Of a stretch of 64,000 nt of DNA, positions 9,715 to 19,347 are shown piece by piece. Position 1 is the stretch's first letter; every line of letters starts with the position of its first letter. A program made the position numbers and the translations under genes. Source of the DNA: Bacterioplanoides sp. SCSIO 12839 (GTDB lineage Bacteria > Pseudomonadota > Gammaproteobacteria > Pseudomonadales > Oceanobacteraceae); NCBI RefSeq assembly GCF_024397975.1, contig NZ_CP073745.1:3436501-3500500 (forward strand), read 5' to 3'. Under the pieces are notes generated by a model. It was not told the DNA's origin, made no database searches, and was given only the letters and a program-made list of their open reading frames with translations.

Positions 9715-10314
9715 ATGAATAACGTAATCAAATGCCAATGGTCTACCAAAACCGAATTGGAGGAAGCCTACCACGATACCGAATGGGGCGTTCCGGTGTT
9801 TGACGACACCTTGCTATTCGAGTTGTTATCGCTGGAGCTGTGCCAGTCTGGGCTAAGTTGGCACACCATTTTGAAAAAGCGTGAAGGATACAGAAACGCA
9901 TTTGAGCAATTTAATATCGCCAAAGTCGCAATCTATAACGACGACCATATCGCCCAACTGGTAACAGATGAAAACATCGTTCGCCATAAAGCCAAAATCA
10001 CAGCCATCATCAATAACGCTGCTGCAATACTAAAAGTCCAGCAGGAATTTGGCAGCTTCTCAGGCTATCTGTGGGGCTTTGTTAATCACCAGCCCATTGT
10101 TAATGGCTGGCAGCAAGAAAGTGAGGTGCCTGCCTCAACACCATTGTCTGACCAAATCAGCAAAGATTTAAAAAAGCGTGGGTTTAAATTCTTGGGCAGC
10201 ACAACGGTGTATGCGTTTTTACAGGCAGTTGGAATCGTGAATGATCATATTCAAACGTGCTTTCGCTTTAAACCATGCTGTGAGGCTATTCCGGAAGATA
10301 GCCCGGTATCGTAA
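9715..10314 (+). CDS. tag: DNA-3-methyladenine glycosylase I
   Basis: Tag removes 3-methyladenine from alkylated DNA in base-excision repair. The 199-residue product has the conserved AYHDTEWGVPVFDDTLLFELLSLE and QSGLSWHTILKKRE (helix-hairpin-helix region), RHKAKI, and a C-terminal KKRGFKFLGSTTVYAFLQAVGIVNDH. The zinc-site residues expected from E. coli Tag are visible: an early cysteine (C7), the histidine of YHD, and the late H and C of NDHIQTC. It lies opposite to its neighbours, between the toxin-antitoxin pair and hflC, and shares a bidirectional terminator with hflC. Confidence 0.95.
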   Translation: MNNVIKCQWSTKTELEEAYHDTEWGVPVFDDTLLFELLSLELCQSGLSWHTILKKREGYRNAFEQFNIAKVAIYNDDHIAQLVTDENIVRHKAKITAIINNAAAILKVQQEFGSFSGYLWGFVNHQPIVNGWQQESEVPASTPLSDQISKDLKKRGFKFLGSTTVYAFLQAVGIVNDHIQTCFRFKPCCEAIPEDSPVS

Positions 10315-10318
10315 AGCA

Positions 10319-10358
10319 ACAAAAAGCCCCACGCGGCAGAGCCAGCGTGGGGCTTTGT
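10319..10358. terminator. Bidirectional terminator between tag and hflC
   Basis: Perfect 12-base stem AAAGCCCCACGC (10323-10334) and GCGTGGGGCTTT (10345-10356), loop of ten. A T-rich tract follows on both strands and is stronger on the minus strand. It serves tag (plus) and the hflK-hflC operon (minus). Confidence 0.9.
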
Positions 10359-10380
10359 TATAAGCCGTTAAAGCAACGAC

Positions 10381-11250
10381 TTATTTGCCTTCAGCATCCT
10401 TCATATAACGGAAGAAGTCGCTATCAGGCTTCAACAGAATCACATCGTTCTGCTTAAAGGTTTCTTCATAGGCTTTTAAGCTACGGGTAAAGGCGTAAAA
10501 CTCAGGATCTTTGTTATACGCTTTGGCGTAGATCTTAGCGGCCTGTGCATCCCCTTCACCTTTGGTGCGCTCCGCTTCACGATACGCTTCGGCTTCAATG
10601 ATTGTCTTCTGACGATCCGCATCCGCTTCAATACCTTCGGCCAGCTCTTTACCCTGAGAACGGTGTTCACGAGCTTCACGCTCACGCTCGGCCGACATAC
10701 GGTTGTATACCGAGTTACTCAGGTCATCCGGCAGGTCAACGGCTTTTACGCGAACATCCAGAATTTCGATACCCAGATCATCCTGAGTTTCGGTATTCAG
10801 TTCAGCGGTCAGCTTGGTCATCAACTCATCACGTTCACCGGAAACCACTTCGTGCAAAGAGCGAGCAGCAATTTCATCACGCAGGCCTTTGTTCACCAGG
10901 TTAGCTAGCAGGTTAGAAGCCTGGAAGCGATCACCAGATGTTGCTTTGTAGTAAGCACGCACATCTTTAATTCGCCATTTGGCAAAAGAATCCACGATCA
11001 CGTATTTTTTACCGGCCGTCAGGAAGCGTGATGGGTTGGTATCCAAGGTTAATACACGTGCATCAAAACGTTTTACGTTCTGAATCAACGGGCTTTTCCA
11101 ATGCAGGCCCGGTTTAATATCAGCATCAACAATTTCACCAAACTGCAATTTGATGGCACGTTCGGTTTCATTCACCACATACAGGCCCTGGCTGGCGACC
11201 AATACACCAATACCCAGAATAATGACAGCAATCATAGCTTTCGGAGACAT
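10381..11250 (-). CDS. hflC: HflC, modulator of FtsH protease
   Basis: HflC is an SPFH/prohibitin-family membrane protein that forms a large complex with HflK around the FtsH protease. The 289-residue product has an N-terminal membrane helix (MIAVIILGIGVLVASQGLYVV), the SPFH domain starting NETERAIKLQFGEIV, and a long charged helix (NRMSAEREREAREHRSQGKE) as expected. It then ends YAFTRSLKAYEETF...DSDFFRYM. Its ATG overlaps the hflK stop by one base (TAATG), so the two are co-translated. The operon ends at the strong terminator shared with tag. Confidence 0.96.
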   Translation of the reverse strand: MSPKAMIAVIILGIGVLVASQGLYVVNETERAIKLQFGEIVDADIKPGLHWKSPLIQNVKRFDARVLTLDTNPSRFLTAGKKYVIVDSFAKWRIKDVRAYYKATSGDRFQASNLLANLVNKGLRDEIAARSLHEVVSGERDELMTKLTAELNTETQDDLGIEILDVRVKAVDLPDDLSNSVYNRMSAEREREAREHRSQGKELAEGIEADADRQKTIIEAEAYREAERTKGEGDAQAAKIYAKAYNKDPEFYAFTRSLKAYEETFKQNDVILLKPDSDFFRYMKDAEGK

Positions 11251-12464
11251 TAGCGGCCCTCCCCACGACGAGATGATGACGATGAATTCTGACGTGCGCG
11301 TACTTCATTTAACACACGGTCGGTCAGGCGAGAGATATCATTATCCGAGATACCTCCAGAAGTGTTGGCCTGTGCTGGCATATTTTTGATGATCTGATCC
11401 AACGGCAGGTACATCATATTGTTGCCACCATCAACATCCACCATCACCTTGCTGGCGTTGTTATACACTTCCGTAACCGACTCAATATACAGACGCTCAC
11501 GGGTCACTTTGGGTGCTTTTTTGTATTCGCTGTACAGATTGTCGAAACGTGCCGCTTCACCTTCAGCGCGAGCAATAATACGTTCTTTGTAAGCCGATGC
11601 TTCTTCTAATTGGCGCTGAGCACGACCACGCGCTTCCGGAACAATCGAGTTGGCATACGCTTCGGATTCGTTAATAAAACGTTCTTTATCCTGTTTCGCT
11701 TTTTGCACGTCGTCGAACGCCGCTTTCACCTGAGCCGGTGGACGCGCGTCTTTGATGTTCACATTGGTCAGCACCATGCCGGTCGCGTAACGCTCTAAAT
11801 AATCCTGTAAACGCAGCTGAACTTTTTCAGCCAGCTCTGCACGACCCGTCGTCAGAATCGGGTCCATTGCAGTGGAACCCACTTCATGACGCAGTGCACT
11901 TTCAGCAGCAGACAATAACGTACGCTCCGGAGCTTCAACACGCAGGGCAAAAGAAACCGGATCAACCACACGGTATTGCGCATTTAATTCTACTTCGACG
12001 ATATTTTCGTCTTCGGTCAACATACGCTCTTTGATTTCCGCTTCCCGCACCTTGGTGGTGTTAACCGGAATCACGCTATCAACCAGAGGAATCTTAAAGC
12101 GTAAACCCGGCTGCTCGGTCTTCAGGTATTCCCCTAAACGCAGTACAACACCACGTTCCTGTTCGTCCAGGGTGTAAACCGAGTTAAAGCCCAGCATCAC
12201 CACCAGAATGGCTGCAGCGATACCAAACATACCACCAGCACCGTTATTCTGGTTTTTGCGGTTATTGCCGCCACCATTACCACCAAAAAAACCGTTCAGC
12301 TTTTTCATTAATTGCTGAATCGCTTCATCCAGATCTGGCGGCTGATTGCCACCGCGATTGTTATTTGGACCACGGTTATTACCACCGTTGTTGCCGCGAT
12401 CATTACCGCTATTATTACCCCAAGGATCTTTGGGGCCGTTACCGCCAGGCTCATTCCAGGCCAT
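11250..12464 (-). CDS. hflK: HflK, modulator of FtsH protease
   Basis: The 404-residue product begins with MAWNEPGGNGPKDPWG, the family's signature start, followed by an asparagine- and glycine-rich stretch (about 15-75). A membrane helix (IAAAILVVMLGFNSVYTL) and the SPFH domain beginning LDEQERGVVLRLGEYL come next. HflK and HflC assemble into a cage that limits FtsH access to membrane substrates. The ribosome site GGAGAG lies seven bases before the ATG. The N-rich stretch is coded by many AAC and AAT codons and may vary in length. The gene is preceded by hflX after 105 bases. Confidence 0.96.
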   Translation of the reverse strand: MAWNEPGGNGPKDPWGNNSGNDRGNNGGNNRGPNNNRGGNQPPDLDEAIQQLMKKLNGFFGGNGGGNNRKNQNNGAGGMFGIAAAILVVMLGFNSVYTLDEQERGVVLRLGEYLKTEQPGLRFKIPLVDSVIPVNTTKVREAEIKERMLTEDENIVEVELNAQYRVVDPVSFALRVEAPERTLLSAAESALRHEVGSTAMDPILTTGRAELAEKVQLRLQDYLERYATGMVLTNVNIKDARPPAQVKAAFDDVQKAKQDKERFINESEAYANSIVPEARGRAQRQLEEASAYKERIIARAEGEAARFDNLYSEYKKAPKVTRERLYIESVTEVYNNASKVMVDVDGGNNMMYLPLDQIIKNMPAQANTSGGISDNDISRLTDRVLNEVRARQNSSSSSRRGEGR

Positions 12465-12569
12465 AAGTCTCTCCAGTTAGGCAGACAATTCATCAAGCGC
12501 TATTTAGCGCTCGCCAATGATATACAATTTAGTCGGGATAGACAGTCTCCCACAGTCAAAGACTGTCAA

Positions 12570-13898
12570 TCATTCCCATACTTCTTTTGCTTGAGGTAAA
12601 AAGCGTTGCTCATCCAGCCCGGAGCGCGCCAGAGCACGACGAAAGTCCTGACGTTGCATACGGATTTGCAGCAACATATCGCCATTGTCGGCATAACGCT
12701 CTTCACGGATAGCACCCATGTCATACAGCATAGCGCGCAGTTTGGCATCGGCAGGCTTCAAACAGATTTCTTCGGCGAACAGGTCTTCTCCCAACAGTTC
12801 AGCAATGGCCTGATTTAACAGCTCAAAGCCTTCACGTTCTCGTGCCGACAGCCACACGGCGGTTGGGTTACCCTGGTCATCGCGATCAATACGGGCCTCA
12901 CCATGTTCCAACAAGTCAATTTTGTTGTAGACCCGTAATTGTGGCACTTCATCGGCTTCAATTTCTGCCAGTACCAGTTCAACCTGCTCAATATTGGAGT
13001 CACGTTCTTCAGCCGCGCAATCAATCACATGCATCAACAAATCGGCATCGGCGGCTTCCTGCAAAGTAGCACGAAACGCTTCCACCAATTTGTGGGGTAA
13101 GTGACGGATAAATCCTACCGTATCGGCCAGCACCACCTCACCAATATCATCGACCTGATGGCGGCGCAGGGTTGGGTCCAGTGTGGCAAACAGCTGATCG
13201 GCGGCATATACCTCGGAGGTGGTTAAGGCATTAAACAAGGTGGATTTGCCAGCGTTGGTATAACCGACAATGGCCACCGTCGGAATAGAAGAACGCTGCC
13301 GTGCGCGACGCCCCTGATCCCGTTGCGCCCGCACCTTTTCCAAGCGTTTATGAATTTGGCTGACACGATTACGCACCAAACGACGGTCGGTTTCCAGCTG
13401 CGATTCACCGGCACCCCGGGAGCCAATCCCCCCTTGTTGACGCTCTAAGTGCGTCCAGCCACGTACTAAGCGTGTCGACTGATGCTGCAACTGCGCCAGT
13501 TCGACCTGCAACTTACCCTCATGTGTGCGGGCACGCTGAGCAAAAATATCGAGAATCAGGCCAGTCCGATCCACCACCCGACACTCCAGCGCTTTTTCCA
13601 GGTTACGCTCCTGACTGGGCGATAAGCTGTGGTTAAACATCACCAGCTGACAATCGTAGAGCTGTAACATCTCGCGGATTTCATCCACTTTACCCAGCCC
13701 GATAAAGGTTTTTGGGTCCGGCGTAGAACGCTTAGCCGTGATCAGATCCAGCGGCTCAGCTCCGGCAGAAATGACCAGTTCGCGGAATTCATTTAAGTCT
13801 TCGCGATTGACGCCTTCGGGAAAATCAATGTGCACCAAGATCGCGGTTTCTGCGCGCTGTTGGTGTTCGGAGTTATTCGTGGGCCGTTCAAAGAACAA
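12570..13898 (-). CDS. hflX: HflX, ribosome-associated GTPase (TTG start)
   Basis: HflX splits stalled or hibernating ribosomes. The product has the N-terminal HflX domain (FIGLGKVDEIREML), the glycine-rich linker GGIGSRGAGESQLETDRR, and the G domain with GYTNAGKSTLFN (P-loop), DTVGFI and NKIDL. I set the start at TTG 13898, which yields LFFERPTNN. The family typically begins MFFERP, and AGAGG lies about ten bases upstream. An in-frame GTG/ATG-type extension to 13982 exists but runs through the hfq terminator hairpin, so it is very unlikely. Length from TTG is 442 residues. Confidence 0.92.
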   Translation of the reverse strand: MFFERPTNNSEHQQRAETAILVHIDFPEGVNREDLNEFRELVISAGAEPLDLITAKRSTPDPKTFIGLGKVDEIREMLQLYDCQLVMFNHSLSPSQERNLEKALECRVVDRTGLILDIFAQRARTHEGKLQVELAQLQHQSTRLVRGWTHLERQQGGIGSRGAGESQLETDRRLVRNRVSQIHKRLEKVRAQRDQGRRARQRSSIPTVAIVGYTNAGKSTLFNALTTSEVYAADQLFATLDPTLRRHQVDDIGEVVLADTVGFIRHLPHKLVEAFRATLQEAADADLLMHVIDCAAEERDSNIEQVELVLAEIEADEVPQLRVYNKIDLLEHGEARIDRDDQGNPTAVWLSAREREGFELLNQAIAELLGEDLFAEEICLKPADAKLRAMLYDMGAIREERYADNGDMLLQIRMQRQDFRRALARSGLDEQRFLPQAKEVWE

Positions 13899-13945
13899 AT
13901 CAGCCAGCCTCTGGTTGTAAACAATGAGATAACAAAATCTGAAGA

Positions 13946-13972
13946 TAAAAACGCCAGGACGGTGCCTGGCGT
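13946..13972 (-). terminator. Terminator or attenuator between hfq and hflX
   Basis: Stem CGCCAGG (13952-13958) and CCTGGCG (13965-13971), followed on the minus strand by TTTTTATC. It lies 70 bases after the hfq stop and about 48 bases before the hflX TTG. Partial readthrough would make it an attenuator controlling hfq:hflX ratio. Confidence 0.8.
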
Positions 13973-14039
13973 AATCGACCAAGCAGCCACTGCAAATACA
14001 TCGGCTGCTGGTTAAAGGGTTCTGAATACAAGTGAAGAA

Positions 14040-14288
14040 TTATTCTTCGCCGCCTTCAGCACCCGTGTCTGCCGGTGCCATACGCACGTTACGAGAAGGT
14101 ACAACCGTGGAAATTGCGTGCTTATACACCATTTGGCTAACGGTATTTTTCAGCAGAATTACAAACTGGTCGAACGATTCAATCTGACCTTGCAACTTAA
14201 TACCGTTCACCAGAAAGATGGAAACCGGAATACGCTCTTTGCGCAGTTGGTTCAGATAAGGGTCTTGTAAAGAGTGCCCTTTTGACAT
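14040..14288 (-). CDS. hfq: RNA chaperone Hfq
   Basis: Hfq is the ring-shaped Sm-like protein that pairs small RNAs with mRNAs. The 82-residue product starts [48 protein letters not shown], essentially the canonical Sm1 motif. It continues with the Sm2 motif [10 protein letters not shown] and ends in a short acidic tail. The ATG at 14288 is preceded by GGAGA at good spacing and matches the family start; the frame stays open upstream to 14366 but that part is not Hfq. The order miaA-hfq-hflX is conserved in gammaproteobacteria. Confidence 0.98.
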   Translation of the reverse strand: MSKGHSLQDPYLNQLRKERIPVSIFLVNGIKLQGQIESFDQFVILLKNTVSQMVYKHAISTVVPSRNVRMAPADTGAEGGEE

Positions 14289-14395
14289 GGTTGTCTCCTT
14301 GAAATTGAAGGTGTCGTCCAATGTGGGGACGACCGAATAAAAAAATGCCCCATACCGCTCTGGCATCAGCTGTTATTGAGTATAAAACAGATAAT

Positions 14396-15361
14396 TCAGG
14401 ACGATGCGCTAAATATGGCGTTCGCTTGCAGTATTTTCAAGGCACTTTGCAGAAGTTTTGGGTCATTTGTGTCCAACCAGTGCAAATCGGGCCAACTTCT
14501 CAGCCAGGTGATCTGACGTTTGGCTAATTGACGGGTGGCAATAATGCCGCGTTCTTCCATTTCCTCGTAGGTCGTCTCTCCTTCGAGGTAATCCCACGCC
14601 TGACGGTAACCCACCGCCCGAATCGACGGTAACTCCGGATGTAAATCGTCGCGTTGGAATAAGCCACGAACTTCATCGATAAAGCCTTCATTCAGCATCT
14701 GACGAAAACGAATCGCAATACGCTCATGCAGCTGTTTTCGTTCTGGCGGGCAAACGGCCAGATTGACCACCTGATACGGTAAGGGTGCGGCATCCTGCTC
14801 CGCCCAATGTTGGGTCAGGGTTTTACCCGACACCTCGTACACTTCTAAAGCACGCTGAATCCGCTGTGAATCCATCGGTTTCAGACGTGCGGCAGATTCT
14901 TGATCAACCTCAGCCAGACGCTGATGCATATATGGCCAGCCGTGTTCCAGCCCTTCTGCCAGCAAACGTTCACGCACTGCTTCATCCGCCTTGGGCAGCT
15001 CCGCAGCGCCATCGCGTAAAAACTTAAAATACATCATGGTGCCGCCCACCAGCAGCGGCACCTTGCCTGCGGCTGTGATTTCGGCCATTTCACGCAAGGC
15101 GTCTTCACGGAAATTCGCCGCGGAGTAGCTTTCAGCCGGGTCGATTAAGTCAATCAGGCGATGTGGCGCACGCTTCAACATCTCGGCATCCGGCTTGGCT
15201 GTACCAATATCCATGCCTTTGTACACCAACGCTGAGTCAACACTGATGATTTCGCACGGGTATTTTTCCACCAGCTCCAGAGCCAAAGCAGTTTTGCCAG
15301 AAGCGGTTGGCCCCATCAGAAAAATCGCCGGAGGCAGTTCTTTATTTAATATTTCATTCAT
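14396..15361 (-). CDS. miaA: tRNA dimethylallyltransferase
   Basis: MiaA adds a dimethylallyl group to A37 of tRNAs reading UNN codons. The 321-residue product shows the P-loop [15 protein letters not shown], the [16 protein letters not shown] substrate loop, [24 protein letters not shown], and the C-terminal [16 protein letters not shown]...[15 protein letters not shown], all family signatures. It lies between mutL and hfq as in most gammaproteobacteria, with 78 bases to mutL and 107 to the hfq ATG. An hfq promoter may lie within the miaA 3' end, as in other species, but I could not point to it. Confidence 0.97.
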   Translation of the reverse strand: MNEILNKELPPAIFLMGPTASGKTALALELVEKYPCEIISVDSALVYKGMDIGTAKPDAEMLKRAPHRLIDLIDPAESYSAANFREDALREMAEITAAGKVPLLVGGTMMYFKFLRDGAAELPKADEAVRERLLAEGLEHGWPYMHQRLAEVDQESAARLKPMDSQRIQRALEVYEVSGKTLTQHWAEQDAAPLPYQVVNLAVCPPERKQLHERIAIRFRQMLNEGFIDEVRGLFQRDDLHPELPSIRAVGYRQAWDYLEGETTYEEMEERGIIATRQLAKRQITWLRSWPDLHWLDTNDPKLLQSALKILQANAIFSASS

Positions 15362-15439
15362 TGGTTATCTGCCAAGCCATCAGTATTCATGCCGCTATGA
15401 ACGCAGTAGGCATCTCTTTATTAGGTACAACAGACATAG

Positions 15440-17362
15440 TCAGCGGCCTCTCAAGAATAATTTATCTAATTCTGGCATCGTCATTTGCGTCCAGGTTGGT
15501 CGGCCATGATTACACTGACCGCTGCGCTCGGTGGCTTCCATATCACGCAACAGCGCGTTCATCTCGGGCAGGGTTAGTTTACGATTCGCACGTACCGAGC
15601 CATGGCAAGCCATGGTGGATAACACTTCATTGCGGAAGGCCAGAATACGGTCGGAGCTACCGTGCTCCATCAGATCCGACAACATATCGGTAATCAGCTG
15701 TGCGGCGTTGGCCTGTTGCAACAACACCGGGATTTGTCGAATCAAAATGCTTTCCGGGCCAACCCGAGCCAGCTCAACGCCAAGGCGTTTGAATTCTTCA
15801 CTGTATTGCTCCGCCGCATCCGCTTCACGCTCACTCACCGCCAGAGTTTCCGGCACCAGCAACGGCTGACTGTGAATCCCCTGTTCATCCACCGCCAGTT
15901 TTAAGCGTTCGTAGGTGATGCGTTCGTGTGCCGCGTGCATATCAACCACCACCATGCCTTGTGCATTCTGCGCAAGAATATAAATGCCATGCAGCTGCGC
16001 AATCGCAAACCCCAGAGGCGGTACATCCTCATTGTCAGTTTCCGTCAATGCCTGTGTCATTGGAAAGGGCTGCGCACCTTCGAGAGGCTGAGCCAAGGTT
16101 TGATAAGCCTGTAATTGCTCTGCCACGGCGGATTGAGTAACCGTGTTTTGAGTGGCATTGCCAGACGAATAAGCAGTCTGATAACCGGATGGAGAAACCT
16201 TGCCAGCCTGAGACGGCGCCGCCTGCCAATTTAATCGGGTTTGTTCACTGAACTCGCCAGCTTCCACACCGCTGGCCGGAGCACTCTGTTGTGACAAACT
16301 CTGGCTCTGTTGCCCTGCATCTTCTAATCGCCCTCCAGGAGGTAGCTGAGCATCCGGGCGTACATCCGCTAATGCTTTATGCAGGGTACGGAATAAAAAG
16401 TCGTGCACCAAACGACCATCACGAAAACGCACTTCGTGTTTGGTTGGATGAACATTGACATCCACCAGCTTCGGATCGAGCCATAAATACAACACAAACG
16501 CCGGATGACGCCCGTGATACAGCACATCGCGATAGGCTTGTTTAATGGCATGAACCACCAGTTTATCGCGCACCACACGGCCATTCACAAAGAAATATTG
16601 CATATCCCCCTGTGAACGAGAGAAGGTTGGTAGCCCCACCCAGCCTTGCAGGTTTAAGCCTGCGGCTTCACGCTCAATATGCACCGAGCTGTCCATAAAG
16701 GTGGGATTTAATAACGACGCCACCCGTTTTTCACGATCAATCGGGCGACTTGCCGGGCGCAAGGCATGAATGACTTTGCCGTTATGGCGCAGGGTAAATC
16801 CTACATCGTAACGGCTGAGTGCCAGACGTTTTACCGTTTCTTCCAGATGGGAAAACTCGGTTTTTTCGGTGCGTAAAAATTTACGCCGCGCCGGGGTATT
16901 AAAAAATAAATCCCGCACCTCAATGGTGGTGCCCGTTGGATGCGCAGCTGGTGACACGCTGGCCACCATATCGCGCCCTTCTGCGGTTACCTGCCAGGCT
17001 TCTTTTGCATTTTGCTCACGTGAGGTTAGCGTTAATCGCGTCACCGAGCTGATACTGGCGAGTGCTTCACCACGAAAACCCAAACTGCCAACGGCTTCGA
17101 GATCATCCAGGGTAATTATTTTACTGGTGGCATGGCGACTCAGCGCCAGCGCCAAATCGTCTTTGGCAATACCGTGGCCATTATCACGAATGCGTAATAA
17201 CTTAACGCCACCCTGCTCCGCATCAATTTCAATCCGGTCGGCACCGGCATCGAGTGAATTCTCAACCAGCTCTTTAACAATATTCGCCGGGCGCTCCACC
17301 ACCTCTCCAGCGGCAATCTGGTTAGCTAAACGGGGGGATAATAAGTGGATTCGCGAAGTCAT
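15440..17362 (-). CDS. mutL: DNA mismatch repair protein MutL
   Basis: MutL links mismatch recognition by MutS to downstream strand cleavage and excision. The 640-residue product has the GHKL ATPase domain at its N-terminus: [43 protein letters not shown] variable proline/glutamine-rich linker (about 340-430) and a C-terminal dimerisation domain ([19 protein letters not shown]...[13 protein letters not shown]) follow. The DQHA-type endonuclease motif of MutH-independent MutL proteins is replaced by [14 protein letters not shown], so nuclease activity cannot be settled by eye. Downstream is miaA; upstream the amiB-type gene. Confidence 0.97.
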   Translation of the reverse strand: MTSRIHLLSPRLANQIAAGEVVERPANIVKELVENSLDAGADRIEIDAEQGGVKLLRIRDNGHGIAKDDLALALSRHATSKIITLDDLEAVGSLGFRGEALASISSVTRLTLTSREQNAKEAWQVTAEGRDMVASVSPAAHPTGTTIEVRDLFFNTPARRKFLRTEKTEFSHLEETVKRLALSRYDVGFTLRHNGKVIHALRPASRPIDREKRVASLLNPTFMDSSVHIEREAAGLNLQGWVGLPTFSRSQGDMQYFFVNGRVVRDKLVVHAIKQAYRDVLYHGRHPAFVLYLWLDPKLVDVNVHPTKHEVRFRDGRLVHDFLFRTLHKALADVRPDAQLPPGGRLEDAGQQSQSLSQQSAPASGVEAGEFSEQTRLNWQAAPSQAGKVSPSGYQTAYSSGNATQNTVTQSAVAEQLQAYQTLAQPLEGAQPFPMTQALTETDNEDVPPLGFAIAQLHGIYILAQNAQGMVVVDMHAAHERITYERLKLAVDEQGIHSQPLLVPETLAVSEREADAAEQYSEEFKRLGVELARVGPESILIRQIPVLLQQANAAQLITDMLSDLMEHGSSDRILAFRNEVLSTMACHGSVRANRKLTLPEMNALLRDMEATERSGQCNHGRPTWTQMTMPELDKLFLRGR

Positions 17363-17409
17363 TGAGTTTGAATATTCATTGAAGTTGAGAGGTCATTAGG
17401 TTTGAGTGT

Positions 17410-18786
17410 TTATGAGGCAGGAATTTTTAATTTTTGTCCAACCCAAACATTGTCGGACTTTAATTTATTCAAACGACGAATATCAGCCATCGCTACGCGA
17501 TTTTTCACAGCAATACCAGATAAGGTATCACCACTGCGCACAACATAGGTTTTTGAACGTTTTTTGGGCGAGTTTTTGGACTGAGTCGTTTTAACTGGTT
17601 TAGTAACCTTGCCATCAAGTTGTGCCGCTAATAAGGTGCCACGCGGAGGGTGTGAACGGAAATACTGTTTTATACCGGTAAAGATCGCATTCGCCATTTT
17701 TTTCTGATAATTCCGCCCGGATAGTTTTTTCGCTTCGCCCGGATTGGAAATAAAACCGGTTTCCACCAACAGCGCCGGCATATCCGGTGCTTTTAAGACC
17801 ACAAATGCCGCTTCTTCGACCTGTTTCTTATGTAACCGTGACACCTTACCCATTTGTTTCAGAATACCCGAGCCTATCTGCACGCTGGAATTTCGCTTAG
17901 CGGTCATGGATAAGTCTAGTAGTGTCATCGCCAGGTGGTCTTCTTTATCTTCCAGGCTAACACCACCAATTAAATCGGATTCATTTTCTTTATCCGCCAG
18001 CCAGCGTGCCGCTTCACTGGTGGCGCCACGTTCTGACAACACAAAGACCGAAGAACCATGAGCGCTCGGGTGTTTAAAGGCATCGGCATGTATCGACACA
18101 AAAAAATCAGCATTGGCTTTACGGGCTTTGGCCGTTCGTTCTCTTAAGCCAATATAATAATCGCCGGTGCGCACCATAAACGGTTGAAAACCCGGCTCTT
18201 TTTTTAATAATTTTTCCAGCTCTTTGGCGATGGCCAACACCACACGTTTTTCGTAAATTCTCCCTGGGCCAATGGCACCCGGATCTTCACCACCGTGACC
18301 AGCATCAATCGCAATAATAATATTACGCTGGCTGGAGCCGGTTTCATGGACTTGTTTCACCGGAGCCACGATCGATTGAACCGATTTTTTACGCTCCAGG
18401 TCCACCACCAGTCGATGGTATGGGTATTTTTTATTGGGTTTTAGTGGAAAGCTTTTTGCGCTGGTTTTTTCATGGCTCAGGGACTGTTTAATATCCAGTA
18501 CAATACGCAAGTCGTTTTTATTGCGTTTGCCAGAACGAATAGCGCTGACAGAAGTATTAGCCGTATCGACTTTGGCAACGTCGATACGACTTTTAGCATT
18601 CATTAAATCAATCACAACCCGGTGCGGTTTATCCAGGGTGAAAATTTTATGCTCCGACGGTTCCGTCAGATCGAATACCAAACGGGTATTTTCCGGAGAT
18701 TGCCAGATACGCACATCTTTAATATCTGCTGTCGAAACAGCCGATAATAAAACCAGAGCAAAAAAGAAAAATGGTCGTAAAATCAT
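17410..18786 (-). CDS. amiB: N-acetylmuramoyl-L-alanine amidase (AmiB type) with AMIN and LysM
   Basis: Periplasmic amidase that cuts stem peptides from peptidoglycan, mainly during daughter-cell separation. The roughly 458-residue product has a signal peptide (MILRPFFFFALVLLSAVSTA), an AMIN septal-targeting domain (about 20-110), and the zinc Amidase_3 domain beginning IIAIDAGHGGEDPGAIGPG. Zinc ligands visible are the H of GHGG, E in the YEKRVVL region and H in SIHADAF; catalytic glutamate is in LLVETGFISN. A C-terminal LysM repeat (YVVRSGDTLSGIAVKNR) follows. The ATG at 18786 gives a clean signal peptide; a TTG five codons upstream is also possible. Order tsaE-amiB-mutL is conserved. Confidence 0.95.
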   Translation of the reverse strand: MILRPFFFFALVLLSAVSTADIKDVRIWQSPENTRLVFDLTEPSEHKIFTLDKPHRVVIDLMNAKSRIDVAKVDTANTSVSAIRSGKRNKNDLRIVLDIKQSLSHEKTSAKSFPLKPNKKYPYHRLVVDLERKKSVQSIVAPVKQVHETGSSQRNIIIAIDAGHGGEDPGAIGPGRIYEKRVVLAIAKELEKLLKKEPGFQPFMVRTGDYYIGLRERTAKARKANADFFVSIHADAFKHPSAHGSSVFVLSERGATSEAARWLADKENESDLIGGVSLEDKEDHLAMTLLDLSMTAKRNSSVQIGSGILKQMGKVSRLHKKQVEEAAFVVLKAPDMPALLVETGFISNPGEAKKLSGRNYQKKMANAIFTGIKQYFRSHPPRGTLLAAQLDGKVTKPVKTTQSKNSPKKRSKTYVVRSGDTLSGIAVKNRVAMADIRRLNKLKSDNVWVGQKLKIPAS

Positions 18787-18834
18787 ATGTGCATCATGCA
18801 AGTTACAGCGTTGTTATATCTTCTTTTTGAGCAA

Positions 18835-19347
18835 TCAAACCGATAAGGCATTTAATGCCTCAGCCCAGGGAACGGCTCGTTCACGACGTGCCTGCCAGAC
18901 TAATGCCCGACTTTCTCCCAAGTCTTCAATTGATAGCACCAGATCGGCGTCGGGTAAAATCCCTGCGCCTTTATCGGCCCATTCAATCAGACACAGTGCA
19001 CCATCACTGAGGTAGTCGCGGATGCCCATAAACTCAAGCTCTTCCGGGTCGGCCAGGCGATACAAGTCGAAATGACACACCTTAACATCGGCCAGTGAAT
19101 AATCTTCCACCAGCGTGTAAGTCGGGCTTTTTACCGCACCTTCATGGCCTAAACCCTGAATCAGTCCGCGTGAGAAAGTAGTTTTTCCGGCCCCTAAGGT
19201 GCCCTCTAAAAACAGTACCAGGCCAGCACTCAGTAATTGTTGGTCACGCAGATAAGCTGCCATCTTACGAGCGTATGCCAGCATTTGAGGTTCACCGGTA
19301 AGGATCACTCCTGCGTGTTCAGAGGATAAGGTATCTGACCATGTCAT
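18835..19347 (-). CDS. tsaE: TsaE, ATPase for tRNA t6A modification
   Basis: TsaE works with TsaB and TsaD to make threonylcarbamoyl-adenosine at A37 of ANN-decoding tRNAs. The product (170 residues from the ATG at 19347) has the P-loop [21 protein letters not shown], the signature [12 protein letters not shown], and [21 protein letters not shown] followed by [10 protein letters not shown]. The ATG sits inside the stop of nnr (TGATG overlap), so it is translationally coupled to it. The frame stays open further upstream inside nnr, but that portion is not TsaE-like. Confidence 0.95.
   Translation of the reverse strand: MTWSDTLSSEHAGVILTGEPQMLAYARKMAAYLRDQQLLSAGLVLFLEGTLGAGKTTFSRGLIQGLGHEGAVKSPTYTLVEDYSLADVKVCHFDLYRLADPEELEFMGIRDYLSDGALCLIEWADKGAGILPDADLVLSIEDLGESRALVWQARRERAVPWAEALNALSV

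Noticed and set aside
13899-13982. Longer HflX N-terminus
   Set aside because: It would translate the hfq terminator and lacks family similarity.
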